A stretch of 25,745 nucleotides of DNA from a virus. The position numbers and the translations under genes are program-made. This document shows positions 14,181 through 20,576 of the stretch, in pieces. The notes under the pieces are model-generated. The model was not told where the DNA came from. It was given only the letters and a program-made list of their open reading frames with translations, and searched no databases. Every line of letters begins with the position of its first letter. Position 1 is the first letter of the stretch. The stretch lies in the IMG/VR virus record IMGVR_UViG_3300042868_004924, positions 1 to 25,745 of that record; one strand, 5' to 3'.

Positions 14181-15872
14181 TCAGAACGCGTCTAGGTTCT
14201 CGGTGTACGTCCCTGCTGTACGGTTGAAGAGGAGGGTCGTTTCCCCCTGCGTCCCGACCCACCGATACCGGCATTTCCAAACTGCGATCTCGACGTACCT
14301 ATCCTGCCGGTGGACCGTCAAGCCGCAGTCTGCCTTGGCCCACCATGCCATTGACCCGCTGATGCTCATGCCATCCGGTCTTGGTTGATCTGTCCCTGAC
14401 CGCTGCATCTTTGAGGGATGGGCCACGAACCATGTGTGAACGTCCTGAGCCTTGCAGAACCTCTGGACCCTGGTCAGCATCTGACTGATGGCATCCGTCT
14501 CTGTGGTGTCCTTACGGTCTAGATCGATGTAGTTATACGGGTCGATAACCATTCCCCGGACGCCCATGCGCTTGACGGCTGCTCTTGCCCTGGTCAGGAT
14601 GCTATCCAAAGTGTTCGACTCTTCCCCCGCTGAGTCGATGAAGAGGAAGTGTTCCTTGACCCATGTAAACGCATCCTCCTTCTCCTTCTCAGTCATCCGA
14701 TCCCGGCCCTCAAAAAATCTCTTTCTCGTGTAAATCTCCATCAAGCGACTGATATGGATCTCCGGACTGTTCTCAAACGACGCAACAGCAAACTTCCAAT
14801 CACTGTCCCTTGCGAGGTTGACCATCAACTGATCAACGAAATTGGACTTGCCGGAGGATGGATAGCCGGTGACCACGGTCAACTGCCCCGGCGCCACCGT
14901 GTAAATGCTGTCTAGTGCCGGATAGCCGGTGCTGAACCCCGAGCCCTGCCCCTTGGAGTAAAGGTCGTTTACACGTTCCTCGAAGGTGCTGGCGTCCGAC
15001 AAACCTGCGATGGGGTACGGTTCAGCCGCCTCCGCGATGGCCCGCACATCCTCCTTGCCATTCCGAGAGGGGTCATTGAGGATCTCGTTGAAATCCTTGG
15101 CATCGAACTTTGCCAATCGGCACTTGTCCTTGCCAATCCTTCGGGCAAGCTCTTCGGCCAATGCCTGCCCCGGCGGATCCTGATCTGTTGCAAGAACGAC
15201 GTAAGGAACAGCATCAAGAAGTTCCCGTGCGTTCCATACAAATGCGAACTTCTTGTCCTCAGATGGAAGAACCTTCCCATCTGCCACCTTCAACGGCGCA
15301 CCACCGGGCACGGAAACGACGTTATCGATGCCCGCCTCTCGTGCTGAGAGGACATCGATCTCTCCTTCGACTATGACCAGAGGCTTGGTCTTGTCTGCCC
15401 ACTGCATCCCGAAGAAGTCATGCGCCCCTCCGGCATCCTGTGTAAATGCCTTCTCAGGTACAGCCCTGTACTTGGCTGCGACCATCGCTCCGTCCCGGAA
15501 GTACGGGAACCCAATGGCGTCCTCCTCCCGGTCTAGCTTGTTGAAGTACTTCCTCGTTGAGAAGAGCTTCGCATCGTCTGCCGTCAGCCTTGAGATGCCT
15601 CTGCCCTCAAGCCAAACGTAATGCTCTTCAGATAGCCTTGCGTCCTGTATCTTAGGAACAGCCTGCACGTATCTCTCCTTCCTGTGTTCTCTGTTATCCC
15701 TTGAAGGGATGATCCCGTTTACACCGCAGTGATGGCAAAAGTACAGCACTGACCCGCCTTCTTTCCGGGTCAGGGTCATGTCTTTGCTTCTTGTTTTTCG
15801 CCTGTCTCCCGAGCACTCGGGGCAGGTCACGCGGGCGTGGTCTTGGAACTGAATGCCTTCTAGGGCTATCAC
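14181..15872 (-). CDS. Bifunctional primase-helicase (T7 Gp4/Twinkle-like)
   Basis: 563 residues. An N-terminal zinc finger (Cys 17, Cys 20, Cys 46, Cys 49; CPEC and CHHC) is followed by a TOPRIM primase core (VIVEGEIDVLSAREAG near 165-180 and VVLATDQDPPG near 225) and a RecA-fold helicase (P-loop GYPSSGKSNF near 333-342, Walker B-like MVIDPYNYIDL, and WFVAHPSK). The enzyme unwinds the fork and lays lagging-strand primers. The GTG start overlaps the stop of the HNH-like gene (GTGA). The zinc finger is compact and near-complete, so priming is probably active. Several TGTAAAC/T motif copies lie inside this gene. Confidence 0.93.
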   Translation of the reverse strand: MIALEGIQFQDHARVTCPECSGDRRKTRSKDMTLTRKEGGSVLYFCHHCGVNGIIPSRDNREHRKERYVQAVPKIQDARLSEEHYVWLEGRGISRLTADDAKLFSTRKYFNKLDREEDAIGFPYFRDGAMVAAKYRAVPEKAFTQDAGGAHDFFGMQWADKTKPLVIVEGEIDVLSAREAGIDNVVSVPGGAPLKVADGKVLPSEDKKFAFVWNARELLDAVPYVVLATDQDPPGQALAEELARRIGKDKCRLAKFDAKDFNEILNDPSRNGKEDVRAIAEAAEPYPIAGLSDASTFEERVNDLYSKGQGSGFSTGYPALDSIYTVAPGQLTVVTGYPSSGKSNFVDQLMVNLARDSDWKFAVASFENSPEIHISRLMEIYTRKRFFEGRDRMTEKEKEDAFTWVKEHFLFIDSAGEESNTLDSILTRARAAVKRMGVRGMVIDPYNYIDLDRKDTTETDAISQMLTRVQRFCKAQDVHTWFVAHPSKMQRSGTDQPRPDGMSISGSMAWWAKADCGLTVHRQDRYVEIAVWKCRYRWVGTQGETTLLFNRTAGTYTENLDAF

Positions 15873-16105
15873 TTCATTGACCCGTCCTTCCTCCTTTGGA
15901 AGCTACGGTTCTTGGACGGAGTCTGCAGCTTGTACCCGTCCTTGTTTGAACCGCCCTTGGACAGCGCAACGGTGTGCGCTACGTCTTTCCCTTGCCTGTC
16001 CACTCCCTTCGCGTCCAAAGCCCTTCTAGCCCTTTGGCGCTCCATCCGAGAGGGGTGTTCATCCCTTGCCTTCTGCGTCCTGTATTCCTGCTTGTAGTCT
16101 CTCAT
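15869..16105 (-). CDS. Small basic HNH-like protein, possibly degenerate
   Basis: 78 residues, very basic. The block GKDVAHTVALSKGGSNKDGYKL followed by SKNRSFQRRKDGS is the pattern of a short HNH-like family in phages, in which I recall a DH pair where this protein has AH. One His and the Asn of the motif remain; the second half of a full HNH site is not evident. HNH proteins cut or nick DNA, but here activity is doubtful. It is joined by ATGA and GTGA overlaps to its two neighbours in the replication operon. Confidence 0.65.
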   Translation of the reverse strand: MRDYKQEYRTQKARDEHPSRMERQRARRALDAKGVDRQGKDVAHTVALSKGGSNKDGYKLQTPSKNRSFQRRKDGSMK

Positions 16106-16353
16106 TGCATCGTCTCCGGCCTTTGGAGGGAGCCTTCCTCAATCAACTTGACAGCCTGAATCATGGTCAGGAGAACCCCGTAAGTGTCGAGGTTAAAGGT
16201 ACACATATTGATCTTGTAGCTGTCCTCAAGCTCATCTACGGTGATCAAAATGGCAGGCTTGTCCGACCCGCCGCGCAAAGCCTCTGCAGTGGCACTCATC
16301 TCATCGATGCCCATGACGATGGGATGCTTTTCCTTGCTCAGTTCCTTGTTCAC
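16102..16353 (-). CDS. Hypothetical protein
   Basis: 83 residues from the GTG at 16353, chosen because it forms a GTGA overlap with the upstream stop and has GGAG six to seven bases before it; a TTG at 16365 has no SD. The sequence is acidic at the start (NKELSKEKHPIVMGIDEMSA) and contains KPAILITVDELEDSYKINM. It looks like a small alpha/beta protein. No family is recognised. It lies in the leftward replication operon before the HNH-like gene. Confidence 0.65.
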   Translation of the reverse strand: MNKELSKEKHPIVMGIDEMSATAEALRGGSDKPAILITVDELEDSYKINMCTFNLDTYGVLLTMIQAVKLIEEGSLQRPETMQ

Positions 16354-16661
16354 TTCGATCTCCAAACGGGCTGTGCCCGTGCATGGCTTTTCAACGCACG
16401 GCTACTCCTGTACTCGCCAGTCTTCTCGATGAGCTTTCGCTTGGACAGGTGTAAACAAACCGCGCCCCAGGCGTTCGGGGAGGGAGGACCGGGAAAGCCA
16501 TTTCGCTCTGCCCGGAGCCTCAACTCCTCAAACAGAGCGCCTTTGTAACCGATGTCCTTCAGGTATGCAAGCACTATCTTCTCTGCTGTGCTATGCCAAT
16601 CTTCACCGGCATTGAACAGAGCTTGCTGAGCGCCTGCATCTCTCAGAGATTGACCATCCAT
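16350..16661 (-). CDS. Putative winged-helix-like phage protein
   Basis: 103 residues, first gene of the leftward replication operon. The middle (FEELRLRAERNGFPGPPSPNAWGAVCLHLSKRKLIEKTGEYRSS) has the look of a winged helix: helix, turn with Pro, recognition-like helix around NAWGAVCLHL, then a basic wing. The C-terminus KSHARAQPVW matches a tail I recall in small phage replication-region proteins. The fold prediction is by eye. It could help load the helicase or regulate the operon. Confidence 0.62.
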   Translation of the reverse strand: MDGQSLRDAGAQQALFNAGEDWHSTAEKIVLAYLKDIGYKGALFEELRLRAERNGFPGPPSPNAWGAVCLHLSKRKLIEKTGEYRSSRALKSHARAQPVWRSK

Positions 16662-16670
16662 TCCTGCACC

Positions 16671-16698
16671 TGTTTATGTTTAGACATGAGGCTGCCAA
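16671..16698 (-). promoter_or_regulatory. Possible leftward promoter for the replication operon
   Basis: On the minus strand TTGGCA (16698-16693) and TAAACA (16676-16671) are 16 bases apart and sit directly before the first gene of the leftward operon, whose start is at 16661. The leader would be extremely short, around ten bases or fewer. The -10 match is poor, so confidence is low. Confidence 0.3.
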
Positions 16699-16760
16699 AG
16701 CCAGGGGTTGGGTGATCCCCCTGTCTTGCACTGCCCTTCCCTGAGAGAGTCAGAGAAGAA

Positions 16761-16795
16761 CCTGTCATCCTCCGTAATGCCTGTCATCCTCTGTA
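16761..16795. repeat. 16-base direct repeat, CCTGTCATCCTCYGTA
   Basis: Copies at 16761-16776 and 16780-16795 differ at one base and are offset by 19 bases, close to two helical turns. They lie about 100 bases upstream of the leftward replication operon. They may be a tandem operator or a trace of local duplication. Confidence 0.45.
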
Positions 16796-17135
16796 TCGGA
16801 TGCTGACCGATTGAGAAGGTGGGTAAGTCCTTCCGGCTGGTCCCTGCCGCCCCGCACATCACCCTGTACGCATCATTTGCTCCCTGTGCTGGAGGACACA
16901 AGGAACCCGGCCCCCTGGATCGCCGGCGTTGACAGGCCCGCTCACATGCTCTGAGCGGTAAGGTGTTTCCCGGGTGCGGTCCATGCAGACCCATTTGCTA
17001 ACGCGCCCTGACGACCATCTGCACTGAAAACCCCCGGCACCTGGGGTCAGAGGCTCAGTCTGATTGCCCAAGGGTGAGAGCCCCGGGGGTCATCAGTGAA
17101 GACGGCAGGAACATCCTAAGACAAGTTCAAAGGCT

Positions 17136-17163
17136 TTGCAAGGGCCAACCTCTGTGCTATCCT
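17136..17163 (+). promoter_or_regulatory. Rightward promoter for the candidate small RNA
   Basis: TTGCAA (17136-17141) and TATCCT (17158-17163) with a 16-base spacer, and an extended -10 TG (17155-17156). The same TGC-TAT arrangement is seen in the promoter at 17610-17638. Initiation is expected near 17170. Confidence 0.5.
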
Positions 17164-17657
17164 TGTCTCCGCTCTGTTGCTGGAGCGATCTCCCTCCTGT
17201 GGCGCTTCGGCGCCTTGGCCCCGGTTGACCTCCGTCCCGGGGCCTTTTTTTGTCCCGGCATCTCCCGGACGGTGATGACACATCGAGGGCACTCCTTGTC
17301 TTGATGCCAGTAGATGTGCTTCTCCTTGACCTGTCTGTCGTTTACATAGAGCCTTCCCTGGAGCAGATCCAAGATGAGGCTCTCGTCCAAGTCTGGTCGT
17401 CGGGAGGCGTACCAGATATGGATCTCCGCAGAGACATCCTTGTCCGTGGGGTTCTCCGCCGGGGCGCATTGCTGTTGAAACATCTCTGAGTAGGTCAGGG
17501 CCTTCTGGCTCTTGATCAGCCGAGACATCCCGCCGAACCGGACGACCCTCCTGCTGTTGGCCTTGCTTGCAGGCTCCCCAAAAATTTCTCTGGTTTCGCA
17601 GAAAAGTGCTTGCACTTGTTCTGCGCTAGTGCTATGCTCTGTCTCATCGTTCAACAC
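17157..17657 (-). CDS. rusA: RusA-family Holliday junction resolvase
   Basis: 166 residues from a GTG with an AGGAG SD; a second GTG 19 codons in (VQALFCETREIFG) is possible. The conserved part is GEPASKANSRRVVRFGG, RLIKSQKAL, ASRRPDLDESLILDLLQGRLYVNDRQV, carrying the acidic residues (DLDE, then ND) used by RusA to bind magnesium and cut four-way junctions. The RusA domain ends near ITVREMPG; the remaining 32 residues are basic, low-complexity and are encoded opposite a terminator and a structured RNA, so they are probably an add-on tail. The resolvase fits the exonuclease and annealing genes that diverge from it. Confidence 0.85.
   Translation of the reverse strand: MLNDETEHSTSAEQVQALFCETREIFGEPASKANSRRVVRFGGMSRLIKSQKALTYSEMFQQQCAPAENPTDKDVSAEIHIWYASRRPDLDESLILDLLQGRLYVNDRQVKEKHIYWHQDKECPRCVITVREMPGQKKAPGRRSTGAKAPKRHRREIAPATERRQG
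17170..17251 (+). ncRNA. Candidate structured small RNA antisense to the rusA 3' end
   Basis: About 82 bases bounded by a promoter and a strong terminator, with three adjacent perfect stems: CGCTC/GAGCG (17170-17187), GGCGC-TTCG-GCGCC (17201-17214, a stable UUCG tetraloop) and the terminator stem. No protein-coding gene upstream on this strand needs the terminator, because everything from 14181 to 17657 reads leftward. The RNA would be antisense to the last 32 codons of rusA, which look like non-conserved tail. No known RNA family is recognised; a single-stranded gap at 17188-17200 (ATCTCCCTCCTGT) is CU-rich and could pair with SD sequences. Confidence 0.5.
17217..17251 (+). terminator. Strong rightward rho-independent terminator inside rusA
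   Basis: Stem GGCCCCGG (17217-17224) pairs with CCGGGGCC (17237-17244) around a 12-base loop and is followed by seven T (17245-17251). There is no matching T-run for leftward transcription, so it works rightward only. Confidence 0.8.
17610..17638 (+). promoter_or_regulatory. Rightward promoter for the recombination operon
   Basis: TTGCAC (17610-17615) and TATGCT (17633-17638) are separated by exactly 17 bases, with an extended -10 TG. Initiation near 17645 gives a 24-base leader to the TTG start of the nuclease gene. The promoter lies inside the rusA coding region, so the two divergent transcripts overlap or collide at their 5' ends. Confidence 0.65.
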
Positions 17658-17669
17658 AGGAGATCTCCT
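17658..17669. promoter_or_regulatory. Palindromic ribosome-binding site shared by two divergent genes
   Basis: AGGAGATCTCCT is a perfect 12-base palindrome. Read rightward, AGGAG stands six bases before the TTG start of the nuclease gene; read leftward, the same sequence puts AGGAG seven bases before the GTG start of rusA. The starts are only 11 bases apart. One symmetric element thus decides both starts, and both are weak start codons. Confidence 0.75.
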
Positions 17670-18544
17670 TGATCATCACAAACAACCATGGCGCTCCGGC
17701 TACGTTGGTCGCCTTGGCCCGGAAAAACTACTACTCAAAGGGGGACTCGGACTACTCCGTCACGGAGCTTCTGTCTCCACCCAGGGTTCGACGGCTTCAA
17801 GAGCGGCACGATGCCGTCTTGACAAAGGATGTCTCTGACATGCTCTGGGCCCTGCTTGGATCGGCACTCCACGTTGTAGCTGAACGGGCCTCTGCCGAGG
17901 ATCATGTCACAGAAGAGAGGATCGTCGCGGACATCGACGGTGTCAAGGTCTCTGGTGGCATTGATCTTCAGGAGATGACTCCCTCGGGCGTGATCATCAC
18001 CGACTACAAGTTCACTTCTGCCTACTCCGTGATGAACGAGAAGAAGGAGTGGGAAGAGCAGTTGAACCTGTACAAGTGGCTGGTAGAGTCCGTCAAGCGG
18101 ATTCCGGTCAAGGGCCTTCGGATCTGCGCCCTGATCCGGGATTTCTCTCGCCATGATAGGCGCGAGAATTACCCGGACGCTCCGATCCATATGGTGGACA
18201 TCCCCATGTGGGACTCTGTGACCGCAGAGGCGTTTGTACGCTCCCGTTTACAGCTTCACACCGAAGCAAAGTTTGCAGATGCGATGGAGGAGCCCCTTCC
18301 ACCATGCTCTGCGGAAGAGCGTTGGTTTTCCGAGACAACCTACGCCGTGAAGAAGGAAGGCAGGAAGACTGCCGTCCGCGTGTTCAAGACCATCGAAGAG
18401 GCCCAAGAGTTGGCCGCAAAGGAGAAGGGATATGTCGAAACCCGAGCAGGAGAGCCCCGCCGCTGCACCGGAAACTTCTGTGGAGTCGCAGAGTTCTGCG
18501 AGCAGTACCAGTCAGAAGTCAATCTACGACTTGCTGAAACTTGA
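17669..18544 (+). CDS. Cas4/RecB-like PD-(D/E)XK exonuclease
   Basis: 291 residues from TTG with a good SD. The nuclease core is VSGGIDLQ (Asp near 98), IITDYKFTS (Asp near 112, Lys near 114) and the helix EEQLNLYKWLVES, the usual motif order of RecB-type nucleases. Cysteines 213 (PPCSAEERW), 266, 271 and 277 (CTGNFCGVAEFC) can hold a Fe-S cluster as in Cas4 and AddB. Such nucleases resect ends for phage recombination. The last 113 bases overlap the annealing-protein gene in another frame, across the cysteine motif. N-terminal 45 residues (VTELLSPPRVRRLQERH) fit the DNA-entry region. It could act in replication instead of recombination. Confidence 0.87.
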   Translation: MIITNNHGAPATLVALARKNYYSKGDSDYSVTELLSPPRVRRLQERHDAVLTKDVSDMLWALLGSALHVVAERASAEDHVTEERIVADIDGVKVSGGIDLQEMTPSGVIITDYKFTSAYSVMNEKKEWEEQLNLYKWLVESVKRIPVKGLRICALIRDFSRHDRRENYPDAPIHMVDIPMWDSVTAEAFVRSRLQLHTEAKFADAMEEPLPPCSAEERWFSETTYAVKKEGRKTAVRVFKTIEEAQELAAKEKGYVETRAGEPRRCTGNFCGVAEFCEQYQSEVNLRLAET

Positions 18545-19208
18545 TGTCAGCAAGTTCATCGAGAAGAAGCAAGGGCTCAGCTACGTCTCCTGGGCTCATG
18601 CCTGGGCGATTGCCCTGAACGCAGACCCATACGCGAACTTCCGTGTTCATACGTTCGGGCCCAACGGTGACGAGTGCTACATGCGTGTAAATGGCACGGC
18701 GATGGTGTGGGTCGATGTCACCCTCTTCTCCAAGTCCATCACTTGCTGGCTTCCGGTCATGGACCACCGCAACAAGCCCATCGCTGACCCGGATTCTTTC
18801 CAGGTCAATACGGCACTCATGCGTTGCTTGACGAAGGCACTTGGATTCCACGGCCTGGGGCTGAACGTCTACGCGGGAGAAGATCTGCCTCTGTCCGTCC
18901 CTGGAGAGGAAGAAGACAAGCCCGCCAAAGTGCCTGCAAAGGCTCAGAAGGACTCTCCCAAGGAGCCTGTGAAGGAGCCTGTGAAGGAGGAGGCGAAGAG
19001 CCCTGATGAAGATCCCCAACTGTCTGCAGAACTGTTTACAGATGGGTTTGTGGAATACATGATCGTTGTGCAAAGCACAGACGGCCTGAACAGCTACTGG
19101 AAGTCCAACCAGACCAAGCTGGACAAGCTCAAGGCGAAGTACCCCGATCTGTATGAGCGATGCCTGTCCGTTGCCAAGGACAGGAAGCAGCAACTGAGCA
19201 AGGAGTGA
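18432..19208 (+). CDS. DUF1071/Sak3-type single-strand annealing protein
   Basis: 258 residues. Core from about residue 30: SIYDLLKLDVSKFIEKKQGLSY, VSWAHAWAIALNADPYA, ITCWLPVMDHRNKPI and TALMRCLTKALGFHGLGLNVYAGEDLP, the DUF1071 signature. These proteins anneal complementary single strands and pair with an exonuclease, here the gene upstream. The C-terminal third is a Lys/Pro/Glu-rich linker (KEPVKEPVKEEAKSPDED) and a small helical end. The start lies 113 bases inside the nuclease gene; SIYDLL is conserved and no later start keeps it, and AAGGAG precedes the ATG, so the overlap is real. The extra N-terminal 29 residues are Ser/Ala/Glu-rich. Confidence 0.88.
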   Translation: MSKPEQESPAAAPETSVESQSSASSTSQKSIYDLLKLDVSKFIEKKQGLSYVSWAHAWAIALNADPYANFRVHTFGPNGDECYMRVNGTAMVWVDVTLFSKSITCWLPVMDHRNKPIADPDSFQVNTALMRCLTKALGFHGLGLNVYAGEDLPLSVPGEEEDKPAKVPAKAQKDSPKEPVKEPVKEEAKSPDEDPQLSAELFTDGFVEYMIVVQSTDGLNSYWKSNQTKLDKLKAKYPDLYERCLSVAKDRKQQLSKE

Positions 19209-19210
19209 TC

Positions 19211-19486
19211 ATGGCATTTGAACAACGTCCCGATTCCGGGCGGCTGATGGCCGCTCAGAGCAAGCGCAGCGAGAAAGCCCCGGACTACTGGGGAGAACTT
19301 GCGATCAACATCAAAGACCTGACCAACGCTCAGGTCGAAAAGGGTTTTGTGACTTTCAAGCTGTCAGGCTGGAAGAAGCAAAGCAAGACCGGAGTCACTT
19401 ACCTGAGCTTGGCAATCGACCGCCGAGTTCCCAAGGAGGAGACCCGCAAGCCCAGTCGTCAAGACGATGACGACATTCCTTTCTGA
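19211..19486 (+). CDS. Small protein with SSB-like C-terminal tip
   Basis: 91 residues from the ATG behind AGGAG. The body (APDYWGELAINIKDLTNAQVEKGFVTFKLSGWKKQ, then VTYLSLAIDRRVP) has alternating beta-strand character like a short OB-type fold. It ends RQDDDDIPF, almost identical to the DFDDDIPF tip of bacterial SSB that recruits repair and replication proteins. The body is too short and different for standard SSB. Placed directly after the annealing gene, it is either a minimal phage SSB or an adaptor that competes with host SSB for partners. Confidence 0.75.
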   Translation: MAFEQRPDSGRLMAAQSKRSEKAPDYWGELAINIKDLTNAQVEKGFVTFKLSGWKKQSKTGVTYLSLAIDRRVPKEETRKPSRQDDDDIPF

Positions 19487-19494
19487 GAGGTTCC

Positions 19495-19851
19495 ATGAGC
19501 AAGACGAAGCAGGCCGAGGAGATGTTCCAGGCAAACAAGGATGTGGCTGTGAAGGATGTCGCAGCCCAATGCGGGATCACGGTGGCACATGCCTACGCTG
19601 TGCGTAGCCGGGTTCTTGGCAAGCCCAAGCGGGCCTACCGCAAGCGCCAGACAACCTCAAAAAAGGTTGTGATCTCGTTGATCAAGAACGAGGCCAAGGC
19701 GTCAAACGAAAATGATGAGACCATCAAGTCTTTGAACAATTCGGTCATCCTTTTGGAGGCTCAACTGAGCGAGGCACTCCGAAGGGTGGATGAGTACCGG
19801 GTGGTCATCCGCTACCTTGAGCGGAAGATCGAAGATGCCGATGCAGTTTGA
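19495..19851 (+). CDS. Helix-turn-helix plus coiled-coil hypothetical protein
   Basis: 118 residues, SD GAGG. The N-terminal 45 residues (AEEMFQANKDVAVKDVAAQCGITVAHAYAVRSRVLG) look like a homeodomain-type HTH in which DVAAQCGIT and HAYAVRSRV form the paired helices. A basic stretch (KPKRAYRKRQTTSKK) links to a C-terminal heptad-rich helix (IKSLNNSVILLEAQLSEALRRVDEY). This is the form of a dimeric DNA-binding regulator or nucleoid-type protein. No named family is recognised. It overlaps the next gene by 17 bases. Confidence 0.7.
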   Translation: MSKTKQAEEMFQANKDVAVKDVAAQCGITVAHAYAVRSRVLGKPKRAYRKRQTTSKKVVISLIKNEAKASNENDETIKSLNNSVILLEAQLSEALRRVDEYRVVIRYLERKIEDADAV

Positions 19852-20212
19852 GGCGCGAAAGGTCGCCCTCAAGCAGGACCGCACGGGGTTTGTACTGACC
19901 CTGTCCGTCCACCCCGACGAGTTCCCATCAGAGCTTCTGAGGGACTTCGTCGGGGCAAGGTATGCCTGCGCGATGGTGCGGATCAACGAAGACGAAACGC
20001 CCGTCACCTACAAGAACCGGGTCCAGCAAGCAGCCATGCTTTGCAAGAACCCGTCGTTTCAACAGTTCCTTGGCACCGATGGAGAAGATGCCACTGCGAA
20101 AGCCCTGTGCTCTCGTCTGGGAATTGACTCCCGGACAGAACTCAATGGCAACTCTTTGGCTCAATCCCTCTTCGATGACCTTGTGGCGGAGTTTGAAAAT
20201 GAAGCCTTCTAA
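19835..20212 (+). CDS. Conserved phage protein of unknown function
   Basis: 125 residues from MPMQFEARK; MQFEARK two codons later is equally good. The N-terminal half QFEARKVALKQDRTGFVLTLSVHPDEFPSELLRDFVGARYACAMVRI is a compact beta-rich pattern that I recall in recombination regions of other phages without known activity. The C-terminal half is helical (QAAMLCKNPSFQQFL, LGIDSRTEL). It overlaps the preceding gene by 17 bases and the next by 14, so all three are translated from one mRNA. Association with the exonuclease and annealing genes suggests a DNA-processing helper. Confidence 0.72.
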   Translation: MPMQFEARKVALKQDRTGFVLTLSVHPDEFPSELLRDFVGARYACAMVRINEDETPVTYKNRVQQAAMLCKNPSFQQFLGTDGEDATAKALCSRLGIDSRTELNGNSLAQSLFDDLVAEFENEAF

Positions 20213-20576
20213 GCTACGTCCCTTCTTCGCCTATCTTACCGACGAGCAGTATGCATCGTTGAAACAGTTCAGCGTAGAGACTGGGGTCTCCATGACCCAA
20301 CTCATCAGGGAAAGTGTCGATGCGCGGCTGTCCAAAGGCGATCAGTATGTCGCCGGGTACAACCAAGCTATCAAGGATGCGATCCAGACAATCAACGGTA
20401 ACAACCTGTCGAAGATGGCATTCCCTTCAGGGAAGACCTTTGGGGAAGTGATCATCGAGGATATCTCTGCACACATGAGGCACAACGATGGAACTGGAAC
20501 AAGCGGAGCCGATGCGCAAGATCGTCAAGTTCGTGAAGAGCAAGGGCTCTCTCCCAACCCCGGAGCAGCAACGTGA
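20199..20576 (+). CDS. Ribbon-helix-helix DNA-binding protein
   Basis: 125 residues from the ATG at 20199. Residues 5-45 (LRPFFAYLTDEQYASLKQFSVETGVSMTQLIRESVDARLSKG) match an Arc/CopG ribbon-helix-helix: a beta strand, helix A, a Gly turn and helix B. The rest is helical and ends in a hydrophilic tail. Such proteins are dimeric repressors, so it may regulate this operon. The gene overlaps the previous one by 14 bases and its stop overlaps the GTG of a later gene (GTGA). Confidence 0.72.
   Translation: MKPSKLRPFFAYLTDEQYASLKQFSVETGVSMTQLIRESVDARLSKGDQYVAGYNQAIKDAIQTINGNNLSKMAFPSGKTFGEVIIEDISAHMRHNDGTGTSGADAQDRQVREEQGLSPNPGAAT

Larger units (their letters stand above)
16662..17156. other. 495-bp stretch without a credible gene
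   Basis: Open frames exist on the minus strand (16680-16994, 16859-17071) but their translations are rich in Cys, Arg, Pro and Gly, share no conserved pattern, and are in conflicting frames with no good SD. The region contains a possible leftward promoter at 16671-16698, a 16-base direct repeat at 16761-16795, and a long inverted repeat ACCCCCGG/CCGGGGGT (17030-17037 and 17083-17090) enclosing about 45 bases. It may hold a decayed gene, regulatory RNA or both; no clear answer can be read from sequence. Confidence 0.5.

Noticed and set aside
16680-16994. Minus-strand frame that could fill the silent region
   Set aside because: Odd composition, no SD, no motif, and it conflicts with another open frame at 16859-17071. 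I cannot support a gene; a decayed gene is possible.
17030-17090. tRNA or known riboswitch in the silent region
   Set aside because: The long inverted repeat does not form a cloverleaf, there is no T-loop sequence, and I match no known riboswitch core.
18519-19193. 224-codon minus-strand frame opposite the annealing protein
   Set aside because: Composition is that of an antisense frame, and the plus strand has a clear DUF1071 core.
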